From Bacillota bacterium (GTDB lineage Bacteria > Bacillota > Clostridia > Lachnospirales > Lachnospiraceae), in contig JAIIAN010000061.1 of assembly GCA_022717655.1 (NCBI GenBank), forward strand, positions 1-15,363: a stretch of DNA of 15,363 nt, written 5' to 3'. The position numbers and the translations under genes are program-made. Shown here one piece after another: positions 6,398-12,953 of this stretch (positions are counted from its first letter, which is position 1; every line of letters begins with the position of its first letter). Below the pieces are notes generated by a model, which had not been told where the DNA came from, did no database searches, and saw only the letters and a program-made list of their open reading frames with translations.

Positions 6398-7261
6398 ATG
6401 AAGAAATTAGCAGTAACTGCAATGGCACTTATGATGACTTTTTCTGCGGGAGTCCCAGCTTATGCGGCAGGAACGATTGGAGTATCAAATAACTCTGCAG
6501 ACATTCAGGCAACCTATCAGGATGGAGAAATTACAACGGAAACGGTTTACAGCGTTGATGTAAACTGGGGAAGTCTGGAATATACTTACAATCCAAATGC
6601 AACCAAAACATGGAATCCAGATACTTTAAAATATGAGATATCAAATGGTACGCCGTCTTGGACCTGTGAAAGTGGTGCAAATGAAATTAAAGTAACGAAT
6701 AATTCCAATACTGCGATTTCTGCAAAACTGGCATATCAGCAGACAAATAATTCAGTAAAAGGAACGTTTGATAATGCCAAGATTAGTTTAAAAAGTGCAG
6801 AAGGGACATCGGTAAATGATGCACCAAGCGGAACGGCTGTTTTAAGTTTAAGTGGAAATATGGCGGAAAATGACGATGCGACACTTGGTAATGTTACAGT
6901 AACGATTGGAGATTTTGAAGGAGAGAAGATACAAGACAATAGCATCATTGTATCAAAGTTTCTTGAGTTTTATACAACAGCAGATGAAAATGTAGTTATG
7001 GCAAAGGGGACATTTACATATAGCAAATGGATTTACTTGGATGGTTTAACAATAAACGGAACTCTTTATAAAATACCGTCGTCTAAGTTAGCACAAGAAG
7101 TTCATGAAGATAAGATACATGAAACTATATTGCAAGAGGCAACAGATGGAGAGACAGGTAACAGTGTTTTTTATCCTGCTAAAAATGCAAGTTATGATTA
7201 TGTACTGACCATTGATATGTCCACTTTAAAAGTAACTGTTACGATAACTCCTGTTAACTGA
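6398..7261 (+). CDS. Secreted beta-rich surface protein, VDVxWGS family (long form)
   Basis: A 287-residue secreted protein starting 21 bases after its shorter paralogue and preceded by GGGGAGG. The signal peptide ends near AYA (21-23). Residues 30-173 match the whole mature part of the previous protein: DIQATY, VYSVDVNWGSLEYTY (50-64), KTWNPDTLKYE (70-80), GANEIKVTNNSNTAISA (93-109), and LGNVTVTIGDF (163-173), where the shorter protein nearly ends. A further 114 residues follow (EGEKIQDNSIIVSKF to VTVTITPVN) with no counterpart in the paralogue. They are poorer in the Thr/Ala repeats, hold a tyrosine-rich strand region (FTYSKWIYLDGLTINGTLY), and may be an added domain or an in-frame fusion. 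There is no anchor. Function is unknown. Confidence 0.8.
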   Translation: MKKLAVTAMALMMTFSAGVPAYAAGTIGVSNNSADIQATYQDGEITTETVYSVDVNWGSLEYTYNPNATKTWNPDTLKYEISNGTPSWTCESGANEIKVTNNSNTAISAKLAYQQTNNSVKGTFDNAKISLKSAEGTSVNDAPSGTAVLSLSGNMAENDDATLGNVTVTIGDFEGEKIQDNSIIVSKFLEFYTTADENVVMAKGTFTYSKWIYLDGLTINGTLYKIPSSKLAQEVHEDKIHETILQEATDGETGNSVFYPAKNASYDYVLTIDMSTLKVTVTITPVN

Positions 7262-7302
7262 TTCAAAGAAGTATCTGTCAGCTTACGCTGTACTAGAGTT
7301 AT

Positions 7303-7330
7303 GCGCTAAGTCTCACGTGTGTTCGACTTA
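7303..7330. repeat. Interspersed short palindromic repeat, copy 1
   Basis: GCGCTAAGTC, a short loop with CTCACGTGTGTTC, and GACTTA form a small hairpin (AAGTC with GACTT). A near copy is at 8923-8949. Both lie in intergenic DNA and share the order AAGTCTCAC then GTTCGACTT. This copy sits between the long secreted protein and the second membrane-anchored protein and could be a transcript-end structure inside the cluster. Confidence 0.55.
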
Positions 7331-7399
7331 AATTTTGGAGAAAATTCTGAGAGCGCATGAGAATCAGAACAGTTTTTAATTTGAAGAAAGAGGCACTTT

Positions 7400-7900
7400 A
7401 TGAAAAAAAATCGGGGCTTATTTTTGGCAGGCATCTTGTGTATCGTTGCTCTGACAATTATGGTGCTGGCATTGCTTTTTAGTAGAACTAAGGAACAAGC
7501 TTCTTCTTTTGTTCCGCCGTCATTCGATTCTTTGGCGGTAAGCGGAACTCCTACAGTTCCGGATGAGCTTGGCTGGACAGAAGTGTATCAAGATGGTATG
7601 GATTTTAAATTCTCAGTATGCGGAAATGTGACTGCAGATGGAACAACAGCCGACGTATATTTTACAAATTCTTCTGAACAGGAAGTGTGGCTGAAACTTC
7701 GGGTACTGGATGAAGAAAATCAAATTCTGGGAGAAACAGGGCTGATTAAACCGAAAGAGTATGTAAAATCCGTTTCACTTACTTCTGATTTTTCAGATGG
7801 AGAGGCAGTCAAATTAAAAGTTATGGCTTATGAGCCGGATACTTATTACAGCGCAGGAGCGGTGACATTAAATACTCAAATCAGGAAAGGGGAGCTGTAA
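7400..7900 (+). CDS. Membrane-anchored extracytoplasmic protein, paralogue of the 5143 product
   Basis: A 166-residue protein. A basic start and one hydrophobic helix (7-28) are followed by a Ser/Pro linker (34-60) and a beta-rich domain (about 62-163). The core FSVCGNVTADGTTADVYFTN, then W-L-K-L-R-V-L-D-E-E-N-Q-I-L, IKPKEYVKSVSL and YEPDTYY follows the same order as in the protein at 5143-5709, supporting a paralogous pair that flanks the two secreted proteins. There is no lipobox or sorting signal, so the helix is probably a retained anchor with the domain facing outward. The ribosome site is AAAGAGG. Its stop overlaps the next start by one base (TAATG), so translation of the two is coupled. 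The family is unknown to me. Confidence 0.75.
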   Translation: MKKNRGLFLAGILCIVALTIMVLALLFSRTKEQASSFVPPSFDSLAVSGTPTVPDELGWTEVYQDGMDFKFSVCGNVTADGTTADVYFTNSSEQEVWLKLRVLDEENQILGETGLIKPKEYVKSVSLTSDFSDGEAVKLKVMAYEPDTYYSAGAVTLNTQIRKGEL

Positions 7901-8709
7901 TGAAAAAATGGTTTTGCTTTTTTCTCTTTTGTGTAATGCTGGTATCTCCTTGTATGATTTGCTATGGAGAAACTTCTGTTTTAAAGAAAGAAAAAGAAGA
8001 AACGTCTTTTGATATTTATGCGACGTACAAAGCAGGAAAAAAAGAAGATTTTTCTGCGCCGGTGCAGGATGGTACAAGTAAAATTGAACTTCCAAATGGG
8101 GTTCAGATTTCTGTAAGAAATGTAAAACAGGAAAATTTGACGATGGTTGTTTACTGTGTTTCCAAAGAGGAAAAAGAAGCAGGGGAATGGTTTACATCCT
8201 GTATGAAAGGATTTGGAACACAAATTCAGCCTTTTGAAATTTATTTTCTGGATGAAGATGGAAACCGGATTTCAGCGGATGGAGTCACCGTAGAGATTAC
8301 GATGACGGAAGCTTTTATGCATCCCGTGGCATTTTCATTAAACAGCAGTGGCACAGTGAAAGAACTGGATGCGAACAGTGTCAAGAAGACAATTACATTT
8401 GTGACAGATGGAAATCCTTATTATGTGCTTGCAGAAAAAGAAGTTATGAATAAAGCAGTTCCGGATAAAACAGCATCTTCTTCGTCCACATCTACAGCTA
8501 AAACAACAAATACAACAACAAAAACATCTGGTCCTTCGTCAACTGTAAGTGCAACCCAAAAAGCAGGAAGCCAGATAAAAACAGGAGATGAGACAGATTT
8601 TCTGCTTCCAATTGCAGGAATGATGGGTGCTTTGGGTGTTTTGACAGAAGGAATTTTCTATTATAAAAAGAGAAGAAAGATACAGAAGCAGAGAAGAAAT
8701 TTTAAATAG
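7900..8709 (+). CDS. Secreted protein with Thr/Ser stalk and sortase-type C-terminal tail
   Basis: A 269-residue surface protein. A signal peptide ends near CYG (21-23). Residues 35-180 form a globular beta-rich region; its start, TSFDIYATY, resembles SADIQATY of the secreted protein at 6398. Residues 186-225 are a Ser/Thr/Ala/Lys-rich low-complexity stalk of the cell-wall-spanning type. The C-terminus has KTGDETD (227-233), a hydrophobic stretch (233-255) and a basic end (KKRRKIQKQRR). This is the layout of a sortase substrate, but the motif reads IKTGD rather than LPxTG, with no Pro in it, so covalent anchoring is likely yet not certain; otherwise it is a membrane anchor. No sortase gene is in the window. 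It is the last gene before a strong terminator and may be the wall attachment point for the secreted partners. Confidence 0.8.
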   Translation: MKKWFCFFLFCVMLVSPCMICYGETSVLKKEKEETSFDIYATYKAGKKEDFSAPVQDGTSKIELPNGVQISVRNVKQENLTMVVYCVSKEEKEAGEWFTSCMKGFGTQIQPFEIYFLDEDGNRISADGVTVEITMTEAFMHPVAFSLNSSGTVKELDANSVKKTITFVTDGNPYYVLAEKEVMNKAVPDKTASSSSTSTAKTTNTTTKTSGPSSTVSATQKAGSQIKTGDETDFLLPIAGMMGALGVLTEGIFYYKKRRKIQKQRRNFK

Positions 8710-8725
8710 AATACTGCAAAAACAG

Positions 8726-8770
8726 AGTCCCTGTACTTTGGAACAGTTCCAGAATATGGGGACTTTTTTG
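8726..8770 (+). terminator. Terminator of the surface cluster
   Basis: AGTCCC (8726-8731) pairs with GGGACT (8759-8764), with an inner palindrome TGGAACAGTTCCA and a run of six T after the stem. It lies 17 bases after the last surface gene. Confidence 0.8.
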
Positions 8771-8842
8771 CTTTATTTAAAAATTTTCGTAGATAGAGCA
8801 GGAAAAGAAAATGTAAAATCTTGAAGAAAAGTATATTAGATT

Positions 8843-8871
8843 TAAGCAGGGACAAAATTTGCCCCTGCTTA
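8843..8871. terminator. AGCAGGG hairpin, second intergenic terminator
   Basis: TAAGCAGGG (8843-8851) pairs with CCCTGCTTA (8863-8871). It is related to the hairpins at 2242 and 9369. No gene is recognisable between 8771 and 8842, so it may have belonged to a lost gene or serve the ROK remnant from the other side. Confidence 0.5.
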
Positions 8872-8922
8872 TGCTTATTTATCTCAAGCTTCGATGGAGA
8901 TAAACGCTCTGCGAGAATCACG

Positions 8923-8949
8923 CACCAAGTCTCACTGCGTTCGACTTGA
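8923..8949. repeat. Interspersed short palindromic repeat, copy 2
   Basis: CGCACCAAGTCTCACTGCG then TTCGACTTGA repeats the element at 7303-7330 with a few changes and keeps the AAGTC/GACTT arms. It overlaps the last codons of the ROK remnant on the other strand, whose final residues (SSRTQ) are read from the repeat. Confidence 0.55.
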
Positions 8950-9162
8950 ATGTATATTTAAAAACTCCTGAATATACGGCAGTGCTGCCCCAATAGAAAT
9001 GTTATGTTTTGGCATTTTACTGATTTGAATAAAATCCGGTTCTTCCTGAAATGGAGTCATTTCATTTATCGATGCATGTAAGGCATGGATATCCTGCTTT
9101 GTCAGATAAGGGGCAAGGTATCCGCCAAGGATAAAGTCGGTATCGTAAATCAGATGGAGCAT
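8932..9162 (-). pseudogene. ROK-family (NagC/XylR-like) protein, C-terminal remnant
   Basis: This 76-codon frame reads LHLIYDTDFILGGYLAPYLT, then a helix, DFIQISKMPKHNISIGAAL and a closing helix. That is the end of ROK repressors or kinases, where a conserved I-L-G-G-Y-L segment is followed by a G-A-A motif and a last helix. The N-terminal winged helix or kinase domain is gone: a TAA stands directly before the ATG (9163-9165) and no ribosome site is seen, so this is debris rather than a small gene. It faces away from the FGGY kinase stub, as expected if a regulator and a sugar kinase were once divergent neighbours. Confidence 0.65.
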
Positions 9163-9170
9163 TTACCTGT

Positions 9171-9200
9171 TTCTAAAACAGATACTTCTAAAACGGATAC
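9171..9200. repeat. Two tandem 15-bp repeats
   Basis: TTCTAAAACAGATAC (9171-9185) is followed at once by TTCTAAAACGGATAC (9186-9200), with one mismatch. The pair lies between the divergent ROK remnant and the FGGY kinase stub, in the place of a regulator binding site, but may also be a simple duplication. Confidence 0.5.
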
Positions 9201-9237
9201 ATAGAGGATTAAAACAAGCTGGAAAGTGAGAGAAAAA

Positions 9238-9387
9238 ATGAAAAAGAAGAGGATGATTGAAGAGGGAAAAACAGCACTGGGAATTGAACTGGGTTCTACA
9301 AGAATCAAAGCAGTTTTAATTGATTTAACAGGAACAGTGCTTGCTGTTGGAATCCATGACTGGGAAACAGCAGGGGTCGGTTTTTAG
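9238..9387 (+). pseudogene. FGGY-family carbohydrate kinase, N-terminal stub
   Basis: A 49-codon frame begins MKKKRMIEEGKTALGIELGS and continues TRIKAVLIDLTGTVLAVGIH, then DWE. The segment ALGIELGSTRIKAVLID is the phosphate-1 loop of FGGY kinases (ribulokinase/xylulokinase group), and DWE is usually followed by the sugar-binding region of a protein near 500 residues. Here the last codons (TAGVGF, stop) are read from a terminator hairpin, so almost the whole kinase is deleted. The start has its own GTGAGAG ribosome site, so a 49-residue peptide could be made but could not be a kinase. The truncation pattern is the same as in the esterase at 1441-2268. Confidence 0.7.
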
Positions 9388-9402
9388 TCCCTGCTATTTT
9401 TG
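9369..9402 (+). terminator. AGCAGGG terminator at the end of the FGGY stub
   Basis: AGCAGGG (9369-9375) pairs with CCCTGCT (9389-9395), followed by ATTTTTGTG. The 5' arm overlaps the last codons of the truncated kinase frame. Confidence 0.7.
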
Positions 9403-9436
9403 TGCAACTTTTTCTTCTAAAAACCCCGAAAGAATC

Positions 9437-9467
9437 TTGACGGAAATGGTGGATATCTGTAAGATAT
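9437..9467 (+). promoter_or_regulatory. Sigma-A type promoter for the phosphoribosyltransferase-like gene
   Basis: TTGACG (9437-9442) and TAAGAT (9460-9465) are separated by 17 bases. The -10 box lies within ATATCT-gta-AGATAT (9453-9467), a 6-bp inverted repeat that could be a repressor site. The promoter is 56 bases ahead of the ATG at 9521. Confidence 0.65.
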
Positions 9468-9520
9468 TGGGGAGAGTTAACAACGGAAGCTAAATCAAAG
9501 ATAGAAGAGGAAAAAAGTAT

Positions 9521-10609
9521 ATGAAAAATTGGAATGAAGCCGTCATTGTACCGGAGTTTAATGAGCAGGGTGTTGCCTGTTATCGTCTGGCTGGTCAGGA
9601 TTATTTAAATGAGTATTATATCGTATCAGAAGCAGAGACAAGAAAACTGTTGAATACACCGGAAATTGTTGGATATGAGGTATACAACTGCCTGATTCCG
9701 TCTACTTCCCAGATGCTGTATTATCTGAAAGAGCAGAAAAAAGTAACAACTGCAAATATTTTATCAATTCTTCGTGGCGCATTAAACTATCCATTGGAAG
9801 AAAGCTGTTACAGAGAGCACATCCGCGTGCATGATATCAGTTTTCTTTCCAGCGAACGAGTATTTGAAAATGAAGAAATCGCAGGGCTTGAAATTAAATA
9901 CAGCAAACTGACAATGGTTCCTGACAGTACACTGATGATTGGTGATATCATTGCAAGTGGAGAGACTTTAATTCACTGTCTACGTTATGTAACAGATTTT
10001 TACAGACAGCATGGTGCAAAACTTCGCAACATTATTATTTTCACAATTGGTGGAACAAAGGGAATTGATATCTTAGAGGATTTGACTCGTGATATCCGTG
10101 AATTCTGGCCGGATTTTGAAGGTTTCATTACCGTTTATTATGAAGGAATTTTCAGTACTTATGAAGATAAAGGGGTATCTGGAATCAATCTTCCGGATGT
10201 AGATTTCTACTGGAAAGATGGAATCGTAGCACCGGAATTTCGCAGAGAGACACTTTCTATGTGCAGTCCGCTGTTTGAAAAATGTATTATCTATGATGGC
10301 GGAGCAAGACGTTATGAAATCCATGAGCATGTAGAAGAAGTGTTGGAGTTCTGGAAAAACATGGTAAAACGTGCAGATAAGATTGATTTTGCAAAATTAC
10401 TGGAAGAAAAAATTGGTTATGAACTGCCAATCAGTTATGAGGACTGGGTAAATAAAAATCATTATCAGAAAATCCGTACTGCGGATACAAAGTGGCTGTA
10501 CCGTCAGGAGCAGGGCTATGTAGAAAGCATGAAAAATATTACATTAAAAGAATTAGCACAGCAGAGAATTGCGGAATTTACAGACGCATTACACAAATAT
10601 ATACTGTAA
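9521..10609 (+). CDS. Phosphoribosyltransferase-like protein
   Basis: A complete 362-residue soluble protein. The clearest motif is LMIGDIIASGETL (138-150), which fits the PRPP-binding loop of type I phosphoribosyltransferases (hydrophobic run, acidic residues, x-x-A/T-S/T-G-x-T) and is followed by the expected helix and strand (NIIIFTIGG, 170-178). ILSILRGALNYPL (80-92) is in the place of the early PRTase loop. The long C-terminal part (about 230-362) has no motif I know; it includes FYWKDGIVAPEFRRE and a helical tail. The family is larger than purine or uracil salvage enzymes (about 170-210 residues), so substrate and even catalysis are uncertain. It has its own promoter, an AGAGGA ribosome site and a following terminator, so it is probably monocistronic and unrelated to the sugar-gene debris before it. 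Confidence 0.7.
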   Translation: MKNWNEAVIVPEFNEQGVACYRLAGQDYLNEYYIVSEAETRKLLNTPEIVGYEVYNCLIPSTSQMLYYLKEQKKVTTANILSILRGALNYPLEESCYREHIRVHDISFLSSERVFENEEIAGLEIKYSKLTMVPDSTLMIGDIIASGETLIHCLRYVTDFYRQHGAKLRNIIIFTIGGTKGIDILEDLTRDIREFWPDFEGFITVYYEGIFSTYEDKGVSGINLPDVDFYWKDGIVAPEFRRETLSMCSPLFEKCIIYDGGARRYEIHEHVEEVLEFWKNMVKRADKIDFAKLLEEKIGYELPISYEDWVNKNHYQKIRTADTKWLYRQEQGYVESMKNITLKELAQQRIAEFTDALHKYIL

Positions 10610-10624
10610 TTAATTATCAACAGA

Positions 10625-10658
10625 GGCTGTTGTTCCGATGGAGCGACAGCTTTTGTTA
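10625..10658 (+). terminator. Terminator after the phosphoribosyltransferase-like gene
   Basis: GGCTGTTGTTCC (10625-10636), loop GAT, and GGAGCGACAGCT (10640-10651) form a 12-bp stem with three G-U pairs, followed by TTTGTT. Confidence 0.8.
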
Positions 10659-10697
10659 ATGTAACATTTTGGGGAATAAAAAAGGAGACAGAAAAAA

Positions 10698-11876
10698 ATG
10701 GACAACATTATAAAAGAACGGTTACAGCAGGTGATGGACTGTGCAGTTCAAAAAGGAGAAATACCAGGCTGTATGTTATTGATTCGAAAAAACGGAAAAG
10801 AAGAGGTTTATTTGGAAAGTGGTTATGCGGATGTAGAAGCCAAAATTCCAGTCAGAAGAGATGGAATTTATCGTCTGTTTTCAATGACAAAGCCGATTAC
10901 CGGTACGGCAATGATGATTTTGATTGAAAGAGGAATCGTTGACCTTGCAGACCCAGTCAGCAGATATCTGCCTGGATTTAAAAATCAGTCTGTCTGCACA
11001 AAGGATGGAAAAACAGAAAAAGTGAGGAGAGGAGTAACCGTGCAGGATTTGCTCTGCATGACCTCAGGTCTGACGTATGGTGGAGAGGATGAACATGGAA
11101 TCAAGACCGCAGAATTAATTCAAAAAGTAGTGGACGGGCTCGATAAAAAAGACGGTGGAAGTGTGACAACAACAGAGTTTGCCAATGAACTGGGACAGAT
11201 TCCGCTTCACTATCAGCCAGGAAAAGCATGGAGTTATGGAACTTCTGCCGATGTCATCGGAGCAGTAATCGAATCGGCGTCGGGCATGCGTTTTGGAGAA
11301 TTTTTAAAGAAAGAAATCTTTGAACCACTTGGAATGAAAGATACTGGATTTTTTGTACCTGCAGAAAAAAGAGAACGCTTTGCAAAAGCTTATGAGTGTC
11401 ACGAGGGAGAAACTCCTGTTTTGTATCTTGGAAATAATCTGGGAATTCAAAATACGATGGAGTTTGCTCCGGCATTTGAATCAGGTGGCGCAGGTCTAGT
11501 TTCCACACTCGATGATTATGCAAAATTTGCACAGATGCTGTTAAATAAAGGAACTTATGAATGCAGAGAAATCTTAAGAGCAAAGACCGTAGAATTTTTA
11601 ACTCATCATGTCTTAGATGATACTCAGCAGAAAGCGTTTGAAGAATGGATTGGCTTAGAAGGATTTACCTATGGAAATCTGATGCGTATCATGAAAGAAC
11701 CAGGGCGTGCCGTGACACTTGGAAGCAAAGGCGAGTATGGCTGGGACGGATGGCTTGGCTGTTACTTTGCAAATGTTCCCAAAGAAAATATGAGTATTCT
11801 TATGATGACACAGAAAAAAGATGCCGGAACATTTTCCATGACAAGAAAGCTGAGAAATGTGATTTACTCAGCTTAA
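10698..11876 (+). CDS. Serine hydrolase, beta-lactamase family (class C/EstB-like)
   Basis: A 392-residue protein of the Beta-lactamase (PF00144-type) family. The nucleophile motif is SMTK (Ser62, Lys65), the second catalytic Tyr is in WSYGTSADVIG (Tyr180), and the C-terminal GSKGEYGWDGWLGCYF segment forms the substrate-pocket strand. In family members with this layout the activity is usually esterase or D-amino-acid peptidase-like rather than resistance. It has no signal peptide, so it should act in the cytoplasm, which argues against a role as a secreted beta-lactamase. AAGGAGA precedes the ATG. It lies 88 bases after the previous gene, behind a terminator, and ends only 7 bases from the convergent AraC-type gene. 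Its substrate cannot be told from the sequence. Confidence 0.88.
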   Translation: MDNIIKERLQQVMDCAVQKGEIPGCMLLIRKNGKEEVYLESGYADVEAKIPVRRDGIYRLFSMTKPITGTAMMILIERGIVDLADPVSRYLPGFKNQSVCTKDGKTEKVRRGVTVQDLLCMTSGLTYGGEDEHGIKTAELIQKVVDGLDKKDGGSVTTTEFANELGQIPLHYQPGKAWSYGTSADVIGAVIESASGMRFGEFLKKEIFEPLGMKDTGFFVPAEKRERFAKAYECHEGETPVLYLGNNLGIQNTMEFAPAFESGGAGLVSTLDDYAKFAQMLLNKGTYECREILRAKTVEFLTHHVLDDTQQKAFEEWIGLEGFTYGNLMRIMKEPGRAVTLGSKGEYGWDGWLGCYFANVPKENMSILMMTQKKDAGTFSMTRKLRNVIYSA

Positions 11877-11883
11877 TAATTAT

Positions 11884-12765
11884 TCATTGCTGACGGCGGT
11901 ATTCCCTTGGTGTTATATGAAATTCTCGTTTGAAGAGCCGGTTAAAATACGAAAGATTATCAAAACCGGAAGAGACTGCAATGGTCAAAATGGAATCATC
12001 GGTCGAGACTAAAAGTCTTGCCGTCATGCTCATTCGATAATGGTTGAGGTACTGGGTGAATCCCATATTCATATGCGTTTTAAAAAATTTCATAAAATGA
12101 GATTTACTATAATGGATGAGATTTGCCATGTCTTCAATACGTAAGGGTTCGCTGTAATGTTCTTCTATATATTTTAAAATGATTTTTAATTTATCTCTGC
12201 GTTTCTGCTGAGAGGCAGAAGAGGGCTTTAAGTCCGTCTGCTGATTGGAAACGAGAAAAAACATAAGCTGGAAGAGCCAGCCTTTGACTGCAAGCTGATA
12301 GCCTTTTGGTCTGGAATCACAGAGATTATCGATTTTTCGGATGCATCCGGAAAGAGATTCATAAGCAGGGGCATCTGGAGTGAGAAAGGTCTGAACGGTA
12401 GCAGGATTTTCCATGAGAGGAAGAATGAAATCTGCTCCGCATAAATCCGGTTCACCACAAAGAAGCATAGATGGATGAAAGAGAATATTCTCATATTCCA
12501 TCCGTGCTTCTTTTTTCTGCTTGATGGAATGAAGCTGACCGGGAAGCACAAAGACAATGTCTCCGGCTTTTACTTCACGGGTAATAAAGTCTACGGAAAT
12601 GATTCCACTGCCTTTTTGGATGACAATTAATTCCATTTCGTTGTGCCAGTGCATGGGAACCTGTGTAAAGTCCATAGGAATACAGCAAAGGTAAGTATTA
12701 TAAGGAAATTCGAGCGAAGTATGAGATTTTGACTCATGGTAATTTTGATATTCTGTGAGGTTCAT
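11884..12765 (-). CDS. AraC-family transcriptional regulator with cupin sensor domain
   Basis: A 293-residue regulator. The N-terminal cupin (about 20-95) shows PMHWHNEMELIVIQKGSG and AGDIVFVLPGQLHSI, the sugar- or small-molecule-sensing barrel of this family. The C-terminal pair of helix-turn-helix units (about 195-293) shows the usual IEEHYSEPLRIEDMANLIHY, SHFMKFFKTHMNMGFTQYL and SGFDNLSYFNRLFKREFHIT series ending PREYRRQQ. ATG 12765 is chosen because GGAGGAA is 7 bases before it; a TTG two codons upstream is less likely. It is divergent from glycogen phosphorylase and convergent with the serine hydrolase. Such regulators often control neighbouring carbohydrate genes, but no target site can be assigned. 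Confidence 0.92.
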   Translation of the reverse strand: MNLTEYQNYHESKSHTSLEFPYNTYLCCIPMDFTQVPMHWHNEMELIVIQKGSGIISVDFITREVKAGDIVFVLPGQLHSIKQKKEARMEYENILFHPSMLLCGEPDLCGADFILPLMENPATVQTFLTPDAPAYESLSGCIRKIDNLCDSRPKGYQLAVKGWLFQLMFFLVSNQQTDLKPSSASQQKRRDKLKIILKYIEEHYSEPLRIEDMANLIHYSKSHFMKFFKTHMNMGFTQYLNHYRMSMTARLLVSTDDSILTIAVSSGFDNLSYFNRLFKREFHITPREYRRQQ

Positions 12766-12940
12766 GAACAAATTCCTCCATTTTTATACAAGATTTGCAA
12801 ACTATATTTTGATAGTATTGTATTATAAATAGAGAGTATTTTGCAAGAAATAATTAAAAAAGCATAGTAAGATACAAGCAAGAAACACGACAGGATAACA
12901 GGAAAATAGAATTTAGAGCAAGATAAAGAAAGAGAATGAT
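12766..12940. promoter_or_regulatory. Divergent upstream region of the AraC-type and glgP genes
   Basis: The region is very AT-rich. TTTGCAA occurs at 12794 and 12840. A possible weak glgP promoter is TTGCAA (12841-12846) with TAGTAA (12865-12870), spacing 18. I see no clear catabolite-control site. Confidence 0.3.
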
Positions 12941-12953
12941 GGAGGATTTTTTA

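Noticed and set aside
10698..11876. The serine hydrolase as an antibiotic-resistance beta-lactamase
   Set aside because: It has no signal peptide, and the motifs fit the broad esterase/peptidase side of the family; no resistance context is present.
12936..12953. glgP start at ATG 12936
   Set aside because: The GGAGG ribosome site lies inside that extension, just before ATG 12954.
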